Position numbers and translations under genes: made by a program
Notes under the pieces: generated by a model
Told to the model about the DNA's origin: nothing
Database searches by the model: none
What the model saw: the letters and a program-made list of their open reading frames with translations, nothing else
Assembly: GCA_007844125.1 (NCBI GenBank)
Contig: CM017564.1
Coordinates: 23,828,349 to 23,892,348, forward strand
Length of the DNA stretch: 64,000 nt
Source of the DNA: Sinonovacula constricta
Taxonomy: Eukaryota; Mollusca; Bivalvia; Cardiida; Solecurtidae
Reading direction: 5' to 3'
Part shown: positions 21,601-29,900 of the stretch, piece by piece
Layout of the letters: each line of letters begins with the position of its first letter
Numbering within the stretch: position 1 is the first letter of the stretch

Positions 21601-24574
21601 AGCTTCGTGTAGTTCTTTGAATGGTTTTAGTAATTTACACCATGCTTTGAATGACCCTCCACATGTCGTGTACTTTTCTTCAAGTCGCCGTTTACTTCCG
21701 CCAGTTTGTGACTTTGATTGTTGATTTTCATTCAAAGTGTAAGAGTTCGTGTTTCCAAATGTAAAATATTTCAAGAGTGACATGGCTGCATATTTTACTA
21801 CTGCGTTGTGCACAGACTTGACGATGGATTAAAATTAAAATCATCTTCAATCTCGTACCAAGATATACCTTATACCCACCTTAATTGGCATCGAGTATTG
21901 TTTAATTGGGCTATTGTATTCAGATATGACAATGAAAGTAAAGATCATCAAACTGAGACTTACCTGGCTCTAATCCCTTTACTCTTCGCGTTCCGAGTTT
22001 AAAAAGTTCGCGAATCAATTATCACTTATCACATGTACTTCAATATGCAGTATTAATGCCGTTATTTGTCACCTACACATTGATTGGCCGATCATGTTAA
22101 GCGTTGATGTATCGCGCGTCGTGATTGGCTGTTTTGGGATGCGTTTGAATTGACTTTGCGAAGCCATTACGTGGTGTTGATAAAACGCCCCAGGCGATAG
22201 CTTGATTGGTTGCATCGCTAATTAGGTACCGCTGTGTATTGTCACTTGTCCGGCCGTCTATTTAATGACTAGCCCGGGACTAATTTAATGATCAATGGTC
22301 AGTAGCCCAAAACTACATGTTGACTAGTCCGGGACTGGCGTATTTTTCCAGCCCTGCCAATTGATGGACCATTCAACAAAAGTATAACATTAACAGCTCA
22401 TTTTATATCACAGTTTTAATATTTATTATTGAAATCGTCTACCAAAAAACGGCAAGTTAATAAATAAACATTGTAATATTAAATTCAAATGTATCTTCAA
22501 TTAAACATTTCCAATAGAGAACTTATAAAATGGAGAGGTACTATATGACTTTAGCCTATGTATCTATACAGCTAACCCGTGTAACTATACACACAAATTG
22601 AGGTACGAAGTGACCCATCCGAAGGAACGAAGTGACCCGTCCGAAGGTACGAAGTGACCGAAAAAAGCAGGTACGAATTGACCCGAGGTACGACTCGACC
22701 GGAACCCTTGACCCACACATAAAATGTAAAAAGAATAAAGTCAAACAAGTATTTATTCAGTTAATTTCTTAACCGTTTAAGTAATATATAATTTTTTTTA
22801 GTAAAATAGGAAAAATCTTGTAGTGGAAACTAAATGACCAAAAAATATATCTGGTGCACTGATACGAATTACAGTGGTTTCGCCGAACTACCGGTTCGCC
22901 GAATTGATTATATAGTATAAATTCATAAGTGGTTTCGCCGAATCAATAAGTGGTTTCGCCGTTTTAATTATTGTATTGAAGCAGTGTTTAGGCTAGAACT
23001 TCAAAGCAGTGCGCCAATTTGACCCATCACTTCTTAAACAGTGACCCATCACTTCTTAAACAGTGCGCCAATATTTTAATTAGTGGGTCATCTATAGAAA
23101 CATTAAAAAATCACTAAAAGGGCCAGTGTTCATCCATTTTTATTGGCTGTAAACTTAGAGTAACTTAAATAAATATAACAAATATGGCCAAAATCTTAGA
23201 TGTTTGTCCGCGTCGGCGCCATTCCGAAAACGAGTACTGTTTACAAGTGGTTTACGAAATGCGGAACAAACTTACTGTATTTACAGTTACTTATCAGCAG
23301 TTTTATTCTTTTAGACCACGTTGATATAAATAATGCTGGGTGTTTCGTATAGTGCGCCGGCGCGATCAAAGTTTCTCATCTAGAAAACTAACGCATACTG
23401 ATGTGAAACGTCGCTGGCAGTTTGCCAACACGTGTCGAAGCCCCATAAAACATTTCATAATAGCTGATACATGTATACGCATGGTGTGGGGTACCTTGAA
23501 GGGATTAACGAATTAGCGGGCGTAAGCACCCAACCAAATGCTGGCCAAAACTTCAAATCGATGAAATATTCGTCGATTTTATTGACCGGATTTTTAGAAT
23601 AATAAATATTTAACAAAAAACATACCGAATATGTATCAAAATATGTGCGCCAACTTTTAAAAAATATGCGCCAATGGCGCACGGGCGCGCTCTAGAATAA
23701 AAAAGAAAATACGAAGTTTTTACAGTGTTTATTCATCATCATATATGTGATATTAATTGTAATTAAATCAAACCGACCTTTAATCGCTAACAAGTTGATT
23801 CAAACACACGTATTAACAAGACTACAGAAGAAACATAATAATTGGTGTTACAAAATTCAAATATTAATTCGGTGAAACCACTTTTTTATATTTCCCTTAT
23901 TCGGCGAAACCACCATAGCTTTTACACGATAAAATCAATTCGGCGAACCGGTGATTCGGCGAAACAACCGGCACCCCACTGATACTATGTATAACAACTT
24001 TATGCTGTTCTTTGAAAGTTTAATCTTGGCTTTGGCTCCTGGTACAGAAGGCTAAGGTTCGATCCAGGTTCACAACATAACCTAAGCAATAAAAATTTGT
24101 AGTGGTATAGCCTGCTTGCATACACTCAAGCAAATATAAGGGTAGTTCCATGACTGCTCGACCTGGTGTCAGGATAAAGGGACTGGCGTTCATGACATGG
24201 TATACCCTGTGAGTGTGAAGGTAGCAATATATCTGCTTCATCTAGACACCATCTGCAAAAAAACTGAATTACAGCTGGTAAAATTTTCCTTAAATTACTA
24301 TGTAATCAATTACTATCTCTGTGATAAAAGGCTCTTTATTTAGTTTTAATTGAAAAGATCATTCGGCTGCCGAGATGCTAGAGTACGATCTGCACTGGGC
24401 CGAATAAGCAACATTCTTTATACCTTTATCTTCATTCGTACGTTTGTCTTTTACAATCCAAAGATCTTCTATCTTTCCAAACTGCTCGAACTTTTCTTTG
24501 AACTCATCTTCTTTCAAACCTTTACCCGCTAAGATGAATAATCGACAATTTTCGGGTGCGTCAGGTCGGTACAT
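6504..24574 (-). CDS. RBM45: RNA-binding protein 45 (RBM45/Drb1), 12 coding exons, 533 aa
   Basis: Four-RRM RNA-binding protein; vertebrate RBM45 is mainly nuclear, binds GAC-containing RNA and self-associates. Exons join as 24424-24574, 19168-19265, 16112-16237, 15252-15378, 13369-13509, 12967-13086, 12714-12752, 11998-12174, 11234-11366, 9094-9160, 7023-7275 and 6504-6673, every intron GT-AG and every phase closing (1602 bases with stop). RRM1 is about residues 10-85 (RNP2 LFILAG, RNP1 KGVVYITF), RRM2 106-168 (LFVIIP, KGFGYVRY), RRM3 285-365 (LHITAP, TGIAYARY; also IPGLEYCDL as in vertebrate RBM45), RRM4 443-515 (LFIVCQ, RNFGYAKF). An Asp/Arg-rich linker fills about 185-265, longer than in the 476-residue human protein. 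The end, NKRQKTE, resembles the human C-terminal nuclear signal. The start ATG at 24574 gives the expected short leader before RRM1. Exons were joined by eye from motifs and splice sites; product assignment is strong. Confidence 0.93.
7023..7275 (-). CDS. RBM45: RBM45 coding exon 11
   Basis: Acceptor TTTCAG|GCGGC and donor CCAG|GTAAGT. Encodes a predicted helical linker (AAMVLEKAGINPELI), a Pro/Leu-rich stretch and RRM4 with RNP2 LFIVCQ, then FSRFGNLIDVYLLPG. Confidence 0.94.
8060..8225 (+). repeat. SINE-4 body fragment in RBM45 intron 10
   Basis: Shares GTGGAGCACGGGTGGTTCTA, TCCAGAC and a CTT-rich TCTTGACCATCAG part with copies at 10880-11095 and 11400-11580. The tRNA head is not recognisable. 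Confidence 0.45.
8254..8570 (-). repeat. SINE-1, full copy with 12-bp target duplication
   Basis: tRNA-derived head at the high coordinate (A box near 8545-8565, B box GGTTTGATCCTGG near 8500-8515, minus strand) and TTTATCGTCCCACCAAC tail. GGCCACAGGTGT occurs directly on both sides (8242-8253 and 8571-8582), so this is an intact retroposed copy in RBM45 intron 10. Confidence 0.9.
9094..9160 (-). CDS. RBM45: RBM45 coding exon 10
   Basis: Acceptor CTTACAG|GTCTG and donor CATCAG|GTAAGT, 67 bases. Encodes the linker SGPSRFMTPSGFDQLDTNP. The exon is short, but its sites and phase fit exons 9 and 11. Confidence 0.85.
9383..10200. repeat. 37-bp minisatellite in RBM45 intron 9
   Basis: About 22 copies of a 37-base unit containing AACATTGTTTTAAACAGATA, then TACAATAACTGCAGAGC. 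Variant units carry ATTACTCTAGAGC or AAATGCTGAGC and recur in interspersed order, indicating higher-order shuffling. The Cys-Leu-rich minus-strand frame over it is spurious. Confidence 0.95.
10520..11095 (+). repeat. SINE-4 copy split by a SINE-1 insertion
   Basis: The tRNA-like A box lies at 10533-10559 (TATGGCCGAGCAATAG) and resumes at 10878 toward the B box GTGGGTTCAAATCCT (10911-10925), followed by the SINE-4 body (AGTGCACTGGTGATTCTACC, AGCTGGACATGGCCAATAAG). The SINE-1 at 10560-10877 interrupts it. Confidence 0.8.
10560..10877 (-). repeat. SINE-1 inserted in SINE-4
   Basis: Full-length copy; the minus-strand head carries TAGCGCAATCGGTAGAGC and GGGTTCGATCCCGGGCC as A and B boxes. Direct duplication TTGATGACTTGT at 10548-10559 and 10878-10889. 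This is the best-preserved copy of the family here. Confidence 0.93.
11234..11366 (-). CDS. RBM45: RBM45 coding exon 9
   Basis: Acceptor TTCCAG|GTATTG and donor GACTT|GTGAGT. Encodes RRM3 RNP1 (GIAYARY) and the FEYPIGSRLIVRYADSP end of the domain. Confidence 0.92.
11400..11580 (+). repeat. SINE-4 body fragment in RBM45 intron 8
   Basis: AACCTGTAGTGCTATCTAGA, TTCCTCACCAGTAATAGCTC and GTAATGACCATAATAGGTTG match the body of SINE-4, ending in an A/TA-rich tail. Confidence 0.6.
11888..11981. repeat. (GAAA/GAAGG)n purine tract
   Basis: Polypurine microsatellite just inside intron 8 of RBM45. On the minus (coding) strand it is a CTTT/CCTTC tract that starts 16 bases past the exon 8 donor. Confidence 0.9.
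11998..12174 (-). CDS. RBM45: RBM45 coding exon 8
   Basis: Acceptor chosen as TTGTAG|ATTTC because it alone keeps the frame; a CAG seven bases further in would shift it. Donor ACTG|GTAAGT, phase 1 at both ends, 177 bases. Encodes the start of RRM3 (RLHITAP, LFNLIPGLEYCDL). Confidence 0.88.
12215..12440 (-). repeat. SINE-2 copy in RBM45 intron 7
   Basis: TACATTGCACCGATACAATT, ATGGTCACATTGGCGATG, GCCTGGGTAGAACCACTGGC and, on the minus strand, B box GCGGGTTCGAGTCCTT (about 12375-12392). Head at the high coordinate. Confidence 0.75.
12714..12752 (-). CDS. RBM45: RBM45 coding exon 7 (39-base microexon)
   Basis: Acceptor TTCACAG|ATGAC and donor GAAA|GTAAGG, phase 1 at both ends. Encodes DDREARRMRADQE. 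Supported by strong splice sites and by phase continuity with both neighbours; it is below the size of usual ORF scans. Confidence 0.8.
12967..13086 (-). CDS. RBM45: RBM45 coding exon 6
   Basis: Acceptor ACTTAG|GTATG and donor TTTG|GTAATT, phase 1 at both ends, 120 bases. Encodes Asp/Arg-rich linker (RDGRRDRREDF). Confidence 0.87.
13369..13509 (-). CDS. RBM45: RBM45 coding exon 5
   Basis: Acceptor TTTATAG|CATTC and donor AGAG|GTACGT, phase 1 at both ends, 141 bases. Encodes FKPKFAEPKK, aligned to FRAILAEPK-type sequence in vertebrates, then a DR-repeat linker (GDRDRDRDRG). Confidence 0.9.
13540..13828 (-). repeat. SINE-1 copy in RBM45 intron 4
   Basis: Matches the family through the whole body (TATAGCATGCCGTGAACACC and ACCCTTATATTTGCTTGAGC) with a roughly 25-base internal deletion near the head. 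No clear target duplication was seen. Confidence 0.85.
13935..14330. repeat. Interspersed repeat shared with 30958-31270
   Basis: Segments CTACAAAGCTAACAATAT, GGCATTTTGACACAAAAAGG, CAAGTGGTTGGGTTCAGTAA and ATGTTTTCATAATAATTTGA have close counterparts in the same order inside intron 3 of the CDC123-like gene. Short pieces occur at 5366, 6310 and, inverted, 16840-16900. Family not identified. Confidence 0.7.
15012..15220. mobile_element. hAT-type MITE beside RBM45 exon 4
   Basis: 209 bases with termini CAGGGTTGTCATTAGGAGG and, inverted, CAGGGTTGTCACTAGAATT. AACTA abuts both ends. CAGGG termini fit hAT elements. Its right end lies 31 bases from the exon 4 donor. Confidence 0.8.
15252..15378 (-). 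CDS. RBM45: RBM45 coding exon 4
   Basis: Acceptor ATTACAG|AAATAC and donor AGAA|GTAAGT, phase 0 in, 1 out. Encodes most of RRM2 with RNP1 KGFGYVRY and the ALALENCDR end. A small hAT-type MITE starts 31 bases past the donor. Confidence 0.93.
15412..15707 (-). repeat. SINE-1 copy in RBM45 intron 3
   Basis: Tail GTTTGTTGGGTTTATCATC at the low end and diverged tRNA head near 15655-15705. Located 34 bases upstream of the exon 4 acceptor. No clear target duplication. Confidence 0.82.
15815..15905 (+). repeat. tRNA-like sequence (A and B boxes), not a functional tRNA
   Basis: TAATCTAGTGGTTTAGGTG resembles an A box and CTGGTTCGAACCATGG a B box, spaced as in a tRNA. The T and acceptor stems do not pair, so it is read as the head of a SINE or a tRNA relic within RBM45 intron 3. 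Confidence 0.45.
16112..16237 (-). CDS. RBM45: RBM45 coding exon 3
   Basis: Acceptor TCTTCAG|GTGCT and donor GAG|GTATTT, phase 0 on both sides (42 codons). Encodes the RRM1-RRM2 linker (DPREDEKYVR) and RNP2 of RRM2 (LFVIIPKSF). Confidence 0.93.
18070..19133 (+). mobile_element. hAT-type element in RBM45 intron 2
   Basis: 1064 bases, left end CAGGGTTTACCCTGACGC, right end inverted CAGGGTTTTCCCTTGAA. CATTTA directly adjoins both ends (18064-18069 and 19134-19139). It carries a fragment of a transposase amino terminus at 18778-19028, which supports the hAT assignment. Confidence 0.82.
18778..19028 (+). pseudogene. hAT transposase N-terminal fragment (TTF-type zinc finger)
   Basis: An ATG at 18778 opens MSQSKLKDVF, which stops after about 15 codons. 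In another frame 18846-19028 reads SWLSKYTWLYIEDGKMKCHP, then C..C-type residues and NPFVSPG. The pattern W..YTWL..DGKMKC..C followed by NPF matches the zinc-finger start of ZNF862-like hAT transposases as I know them. Broken by frameshift; no catalytic region is present. Confidence 0.6.
19168..19265 (-). CDS. RBM45: RBM45 coding exon 2
   Basis: Acceptor TTTTCAG|GGGTG and donor AAG|GTTTGT. Encodes RNP1 of RRM1 (GVVYITF) and the segment MEEMNGKTLG. The 9-bp duplication of a 3.4-kb transposon begins only 46 bases upstream of this acceptor. Confidence 0.92.
20336..21398. mobile_element. TA-flanked element nested in the MULE
   Basis: Perfect 21-base inverted ends reading TACCGTATTCACTCGTGTAA then T, with GTGCGGCCATT motifs just inside both ends. 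If the outer TA is the target duplication it fits Tc/mariner-type insertion. The longest frame (20797-21141, plus) matches no transposase I recognise. Confidence 0.85.
21583..22356 (-). mobile_element. hAT terminus and possible transposase start, nested in the MULE
   Basis: The right end, read inverted, begins CAGGGCTGGAAAAATACGCC and AGTCCCGGACTAGTC, typical of hAT ends. A minus-strand frame at 21583-21780 begins MSLLKYF, like the first residues of some hAT transposases. A related ACTAGTCCCGGACTAGT at 19994-20011 may be the decayed other end, which would make the TA-flanked element an insertion within it. Confidence 0.5.
22866..23976. mobile_element. Inverted-repeat element with GTGGTTTCGCCGAAT motifs
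   Basis: The left end carries CAGTGGTTTCGCCGAACTAC then CGGTTCGCCGAATTGATT; the right end inverted carries GTTTCGCCGAATCACCGG and the same CGGTTCGCCGAATTGATT. GTGGTTTCGCCG recurs inside both ends. CACTGATAC lies directly outside both ends (22857-22865 and 23977-23985), a 9-bp duplication. The interior holds GTGACCCATCACTTCTTAAA twice and no gene. Confidence 0.75.
24030..24251 (+). repeat. SINE-1 copy, diverged, in RBM45 intron 1
   Basis: Plus-orientation copy: CTCCTGGTACAGAAGGCTAA, B-box-like GGTTCGATCCAGG, AGCAAATATAAGGGTAGTTCC and ATATCTGCTTC. Diverged and lacking the extreme tail. It lies within about 200 bases of RBM45 exon 1. Confidence 0.78.
24424..24574 (-). CDS. RBM45: RBM45 coding exon 1
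   Basis: Residues 1-50: start codon and first half of RRM1 with RNP2 LFILAG. Donor AAAG|GTATAA, phase 1. No in-frame ATG upstream is needed. Any 5' noncoding exon was not identified. Confidence 0.88.
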
Positions 24575-26804
24575 TTTGACCTACTTTTTTATTCCAAGGG
24601 AGAAGTGTGTATAACTACGGAAAGTATATTGCGTGGACGCGAAATATTTATTTCATAACAAATTTAAAAATAATAAGACGGTCAAATTCATATTGAAACG
24701 ATATACATTGTCATAAACATGTACTAAATACAAGCAAAAATACATAAATTTATATAACTACAAAAAATATAATAAATGATCCCAAAAAAAAACATGTTTC
24801 TGTTGCGGAGCCAAATCCCGGTATCACGAGCTCGGATTTTTGCCTAAAATAAATACGATTTAGACTTGGTCCTACAAAACACTACAAAAGATTTGCTTGC
24901 ATTGCGAAATATTCCAAGCTCAACATTCGCAAAAGCAGGTATCTTAAAGCAGGTAAAAAAGTCAATTTACTATTATTTATATCAAACAAAAGTCAACAAT
25001 TCTTCAATTATAAACTTTATGTACGTAAATATGTACTGAATAAACAGATAAGATTAGAGCAAATAAACCCTTAAAGGCAGGGGTATTTTTGAGCGAAGCC
25101 ACCAGGAACTGAACTCAGCTTGGGCTCATTATCTTGACGAACCATTTTTATCCTGAAGGAGTGAACCTAGTATCTTCTCGATTGGAACAGTACATTTTTT
25201 GCTGAATTTCAAATATTCCTTTTACGCAGAGCAGTTGTCAAGGATTTACGGTAAGACTTTTCGGTAAGTGGCCATTTCTGTAAATTGATCATATATAGTT
25301 AATGACCTGGTCGTTTCGGTAAAATTCTGACTATATAGGATTTGTTTATAGTGTAATTGGTTAGGTATGTCACACCATTCCATAACTTGACAAATGTGAC
25401 TGTTATTTGCCAATTGTCAGGGGTGATGTTGTTATAAGACATAAACACACACTCAAATACAGGCAGATACATGGCATTGGTATTATAACACTTTGCCCTT
25501 TTCAAACTTCGCCCTCCCCTGATTAATCACATTTTGCCCAGAAGCGAATCATTAATCACATTTTGCCCAGAAGCGAATCGCACTTCGCCCATCCTCATGT
25601 TGTTTTTGGATAGAAGTTTATACACACACTTCGCCCATACATCTGAAATTATGACATTGAGTTGAAAATATATACGTGTTAATTTATTTCTAATTTTTTC
25701 AATGGCATTCACATTGTATTTATGTTTCCTTCATCTTCAAATACTAAAAATTGTTAGCATTGTTGATCCTTCATAGAAAATTTTAATTTTTCTTATTTTA
25801 AACTTGTCATAACCAAGAGAAAAAGTCTTATCCTGAAAAGAAATATGCAAACTGTAACTATTCCTTTGTTTAAATGTAGGGCTACTTCATATAATAATGT
25901 GTTAAAATAAACAAGTTATAATCTATATTATCACTAAATAAATCTATACAAATACTGGACTGTTACACATTCCTATTTAATAACTAAAACGTATGCGATT
26001 TTAAAATCTACGTAGAATAATTTAAAAATGTATTTTAAGCATGACATATTTTACCGTATATGATCACCACTTTACCAAAATATTCAGACTGTTGTTCATA
26101 TAAGAGCAGCTTAGCGAACAGGTCATTTACTGAAACTAGGACTCGTATAAAATACCCCAAGGGGACTGGGTAGCATGACCGATAGAATATTGGCTCAGGT
26201 TCAAGAGGCCCAGGATTCAAGCACACCTCTTCCTCCTTGGAATTCAAGTACTCTATCATCTGTTCAAGCTTCCAGTGCAACTCTCTAGATTGATACAATG
26301 GACCAGGATGCAGTTTGTATCGTGCTCCACCCTTCCTTGGAAAAAAATGTGGCTATAATTTTTATCTCTGTTGTTCTGGATTAACATCTGAAGAGCATTC
26401 TACTTTAGTGCCCTACAGTTACATATAATTTATTGGACACCAATTTAGCAGAGGAAAGCAGACAATAAACCAGTCCAGGAGTCAAACAAGAACATTGAGT
26501 TGAATGTTCTATCAAATGAGCTACTCAATTTACATTTATTTACACAATATCTTCACATTGTACTTGGCTATATTTGAATTCTTGGTTGATTTATAAAAGA
26601 TCTTTTTGTGCACAACTTAATGTAGAAAAGTTTACTTTTATTGTCAAAGTAAAATTTCAAAATGTTTTTTTCAGACTAAGATTGCCTTTTGTTTGTTTAC
26701 AGATTTTTGGATGTTTTTTCTTAAATCTAGAAATACATTGATTTTTTTTTATTTATATTTCTAGGGAACTGCATGAACACAACAGACCTTCTCTCACTGT
26801 AATA
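24575..26804. promoter_or_regulatory. Divergent intergenic region RBM45 / CDC123-like
   Basis: The two start codons are 2.2 kb apart and point away from each other, so both promoters must lie here or in unseen 5' exons. No TATA box was convincing. ATTTCTAG|GGAAC at 26757-26769 is a good acceptor 40 bases before the CDC123-like ATG, implying an upstream noncoding exon; TTTACG|GTAAGA at 25245-25256 is a possible matching donor. CTTCGCCC/TTTGCCC motifs cluster at 25490-25640. Confidence 0.5.
25490..25640. repeat. CTTCGCCC / TTTTGCCC motif cluster with a short tandem duplication
   Basis: ATTAATCACATTTTGCCCAG plus AAGCGAATC is present twice in tandem (about 25520-25578). ACTTCGCCC occurs three further times. 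This could be the subterminal region of a transposon; no matching end was found. Confidence 0.5.
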
Positions 26805-26919
26805 ATGTCAGACTTAGCCAGTCAGCTAAAGAATGTTAAGCTTAAGAAGTCTGCAGAGCCCATGAAGGATTTCTCCAGTGTGAACACCGCAGGTTTCATG
26901 AAAGAAGGAGACATTAAAG
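26805..26919 (+). CDS. CDC123-like coding exon 1
   Basis: ATG at 26805 follows TGTAATA and a likely acceptor at 26764. Encodes MSDLASQLKNVKLKKS, then MKDFSSVNTAGFMKEGDIK. Donor AAAG|GTATTT, phase 1. Confidence 0.8.
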
Positions 26920-29900
26920 GTATTTTCACACAGCTAGCAGGAAAGTAGAAAAATAGGCTAATGTCTGAGGTCGACTGCATAAATGTTGTATTATTGATCA
27001 AATGGTTCCAGGATTTACCACAAGACCAGACTCATGTTGCTAATCTGTTGCCATGACTATTTACAATAAGAATATATGACAAAGTCCTATGAGCATTGCA
27101 ACATATACCAAACTGCAAAAAGTAAGAACAAATTTGTGTTGAGTCATTTAACGAAAAGAGCAAACCCGACAGTTACCGACTTGGAACGGTCAGTCAGCAA
27201 TATGGACCGACTGGGGTGCTTCAACCGGTTTAACAGAGCTCTAACCTTGCACTTCCTGACGAGTTTCTCAAATGCAAGCAATGAAAAAGACAACGATCTA
27301 TTTGAGTACAAAATGTCCATGCGCTGATATTTTCTATAATAAGTTATGACGAAAGTAGTGACGTCATTGAAAAAATAAAGTCCACATAGTGTTTAGAATA
27401 TGGTATTTTTTCAATTTGAAAACAAGTCATTGTCCTGCTCTCTGAGCATTGGTTCAACCCAAGAAGTTGATTTAAAGATTTATTTTAGTTTAAAAAAACT
27501 TGATCCCTATCGCCTATAAACAAAACTATTCCTCAACTTATGCCTTATCTGTTTTTGGATATGGTCTGTGTTTAATTTTTATATAAAATGAAAAATATTC
27601 AATAAAGCATGATCATTTAGGAACTCTAACCTTAAAATGAACAACTAACTAAAAAATAAACCTATTATGTTTGAGTCTTCTAGAATTATATACCGTCAAC
27701 ATCTGTACTTATGGCTGTACCATCAACTTTAAACACAAGTACATATGCAACAGTATGATATCAATTGACTGTAATGTAATTAAATAACTGTGATGTCAGT
27801 CTTTAAAGAAAATATGTGACACTGTGATATAGTTATGTATTAATTATAAATTTTATGTATATAATATTTTTTTATAATTTACAGTAAATGTCTTTTTCTT
27901 TTTAAATATTTGTATTTCATATATATTTCTATGAATGTGCACCTAAATCTGAAATAAGTCTATCTATCTAAAAACAATGAATGTTTGAGCACTTATTATC
28001 TCTTGTGAAGTGTTAACAAATTATTTTTTTATAGCATAAGAAAATTATTTAATTAAAATATGATATACGTTCAAGTATTATTTTATTTTTCTAAATGACT
28101 AAAAATTCCATTCTTTCAGAATATGAGAAGCAAGTGCTAGAGGTGAATACTGAACGGTGGATTGATATCCTGGAGAAGGAGACATTTCCAACCATCCTGT
28201 GTCCATTCCATTTGGAGGAGGCGGAAGTCTTTCTTAGCATCTATAAAAGGTACACAATATGTTTAGTACACATTTAATCCATGTCATCGATGCATTGTGA
28301 AATTGAGAGTGTGTGCAGGGATGTGTGTGCAGGGATGTGTGTGCAGGGATGTGCTTGTGTCTGTGCATTGTGAACATGTTTTTTGAACTCCGAGAGTGTT
28401 TGCGGGGATGTGTTTACAGGGATGTGCTTGTGTCTGTGCATTGTGAACATGTTTTTTGAACTCCGAGAGTGTTTGCGGGGATGTGTGTGCAGGGATGTGC
28501 TTGTGTCTGTGCATTGTGAACACGTTTTTTGAACTCCAAGAGTGTTTGCAGGGATGTGTGTGCAGGGATGTGCTTGTGTCTGTGCATTGTTAACATGTTT
28601 TTTGAACTCCAAGAGTGTTTGCAGGGATGTGTGTGCAGGGATGTGCTTGTGTCTGTGAATTGTGAACATGTTTTTTTTAATTCCGGGAGTGTGTGCGGGG
28701 ATGTGTGTGCAGGGATGTGCTTGTGTCTGTGAATTGTGAACATGTTTTTTTGAACTCCGAGAGTGTTTGCGGGGATGTGTGTGCAGGGATGTGCTTGTGT
28801 CTGTGAATTGTGAACATGTTTTTTGAACTCCGAGAGTGTTTGCGGGGATGTGTGTGCAGGGATGTGCTTGTGTCTGTGAATTGTGAACATGTTTTTTAAA
28901 CTCCATTTTTCAAGGAAACAAAGTGATGCTATTGTCATCACTCTCATAATGGTGTTTGCTAATCTTTTTGTTAAAGTCCATTTCTTGAAAACCGTTTAAG
29001 ATATTCCCTGCAGAATCCATTTATTCTTCCTTAGACTTTCGTCTAGGGTCTTCCACCACCAAAGTAGCTTTATGTAAAATGTCCATAATGTGTTACTCCT
29101 TATAATAAAATAAAAAATAAATATAAAAAAATAAATAATACATGTTACGATTTTGGCCGAGAGGAATACACAAAGGATATTACCACTTTGCAAAAGTTCC
29201 ATTTGATTTATTTTCTTTACGGACTTGTAGTTTACCCATCATTGATAGTTTTCTTTTTACTTATTATGATCCTTTAAAGATTAAGACTCTATATTTTGTG
29301 GCAAGTTAAAATACCTATCTCTGAATTCAAAGAAAATATAAACCTGTATTTATGCCTAACAAAAAAATTCTTCAAAATTTCAGGCTATATCTGAACAAAG
29401 ACAGTTCTGTTGCTATAGTAACAGACTGGCGAGATCAAGTTACTGATAAAGAGAAGGCCTGTTTGGACAGGTTGGCAGAACGTTTGCAAAAATCCATGGA
29501 CGTGTTCACCCAAAACGGGGGTTCTGCATTTGTAAAAACGTCAAGCAGAAGTGCCAAAGATGCCCCAATGGTGCAAGACAGGTTCAGACAACTCTATATA
29601 TCGGAGCTTCAATCTTTCTCACAAGATCAGCGTACAGAAAATGTCCGAATTACTTGTCTACTAAAGGCAGCCTTTATAGCGCTTAAAGTCCAAACTTCCA
29701 ACCAGGTTTTGGATATGTTTTTGAGGAGTGAACGCATCTATCAAGATCTACTCCTGGCAGCAGTGAATCAGAAAGATAAATACGATGAGAATTTTGTCAT
29801 CAGAAAATTTGTTGACATTGATGTGGACATGGAGTTCAGAGGGTTTGTCTTTAACTATGAACTGGTGGCTTTATCACAGTACAACTATGCCATCTTCTCA

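Larger units (their letters stand above)
19320..22707. mobile_element. MULE-like element, 3.4 kb, perfect 9-bp duplication
   Basis: Terminal inverted repeats of about 95 bases (19320-19415 and 22597-22707) share GGTCGAGTCGTACCT, TACCTGCTTTTTTCGGTCAC and TTCGTACCTTCGGA. TTGACCCAC is duplicated exactly at 19311-19319 and 22708-22716. Long termini plus 9-bp duplication indicate Mutator-like transposition. No MULE transposase frame was seen, and other elements lie inside it. It sits in RBM45 intron 1. Confidence 0.9.

Noticed and set aside
28274..28947. Overlapping 210- and 177-codon minus-strand reading frames
   Set aside because: They only read the 73-bp minisatellite in three frames in turn; there is no non-repetitive coding part.
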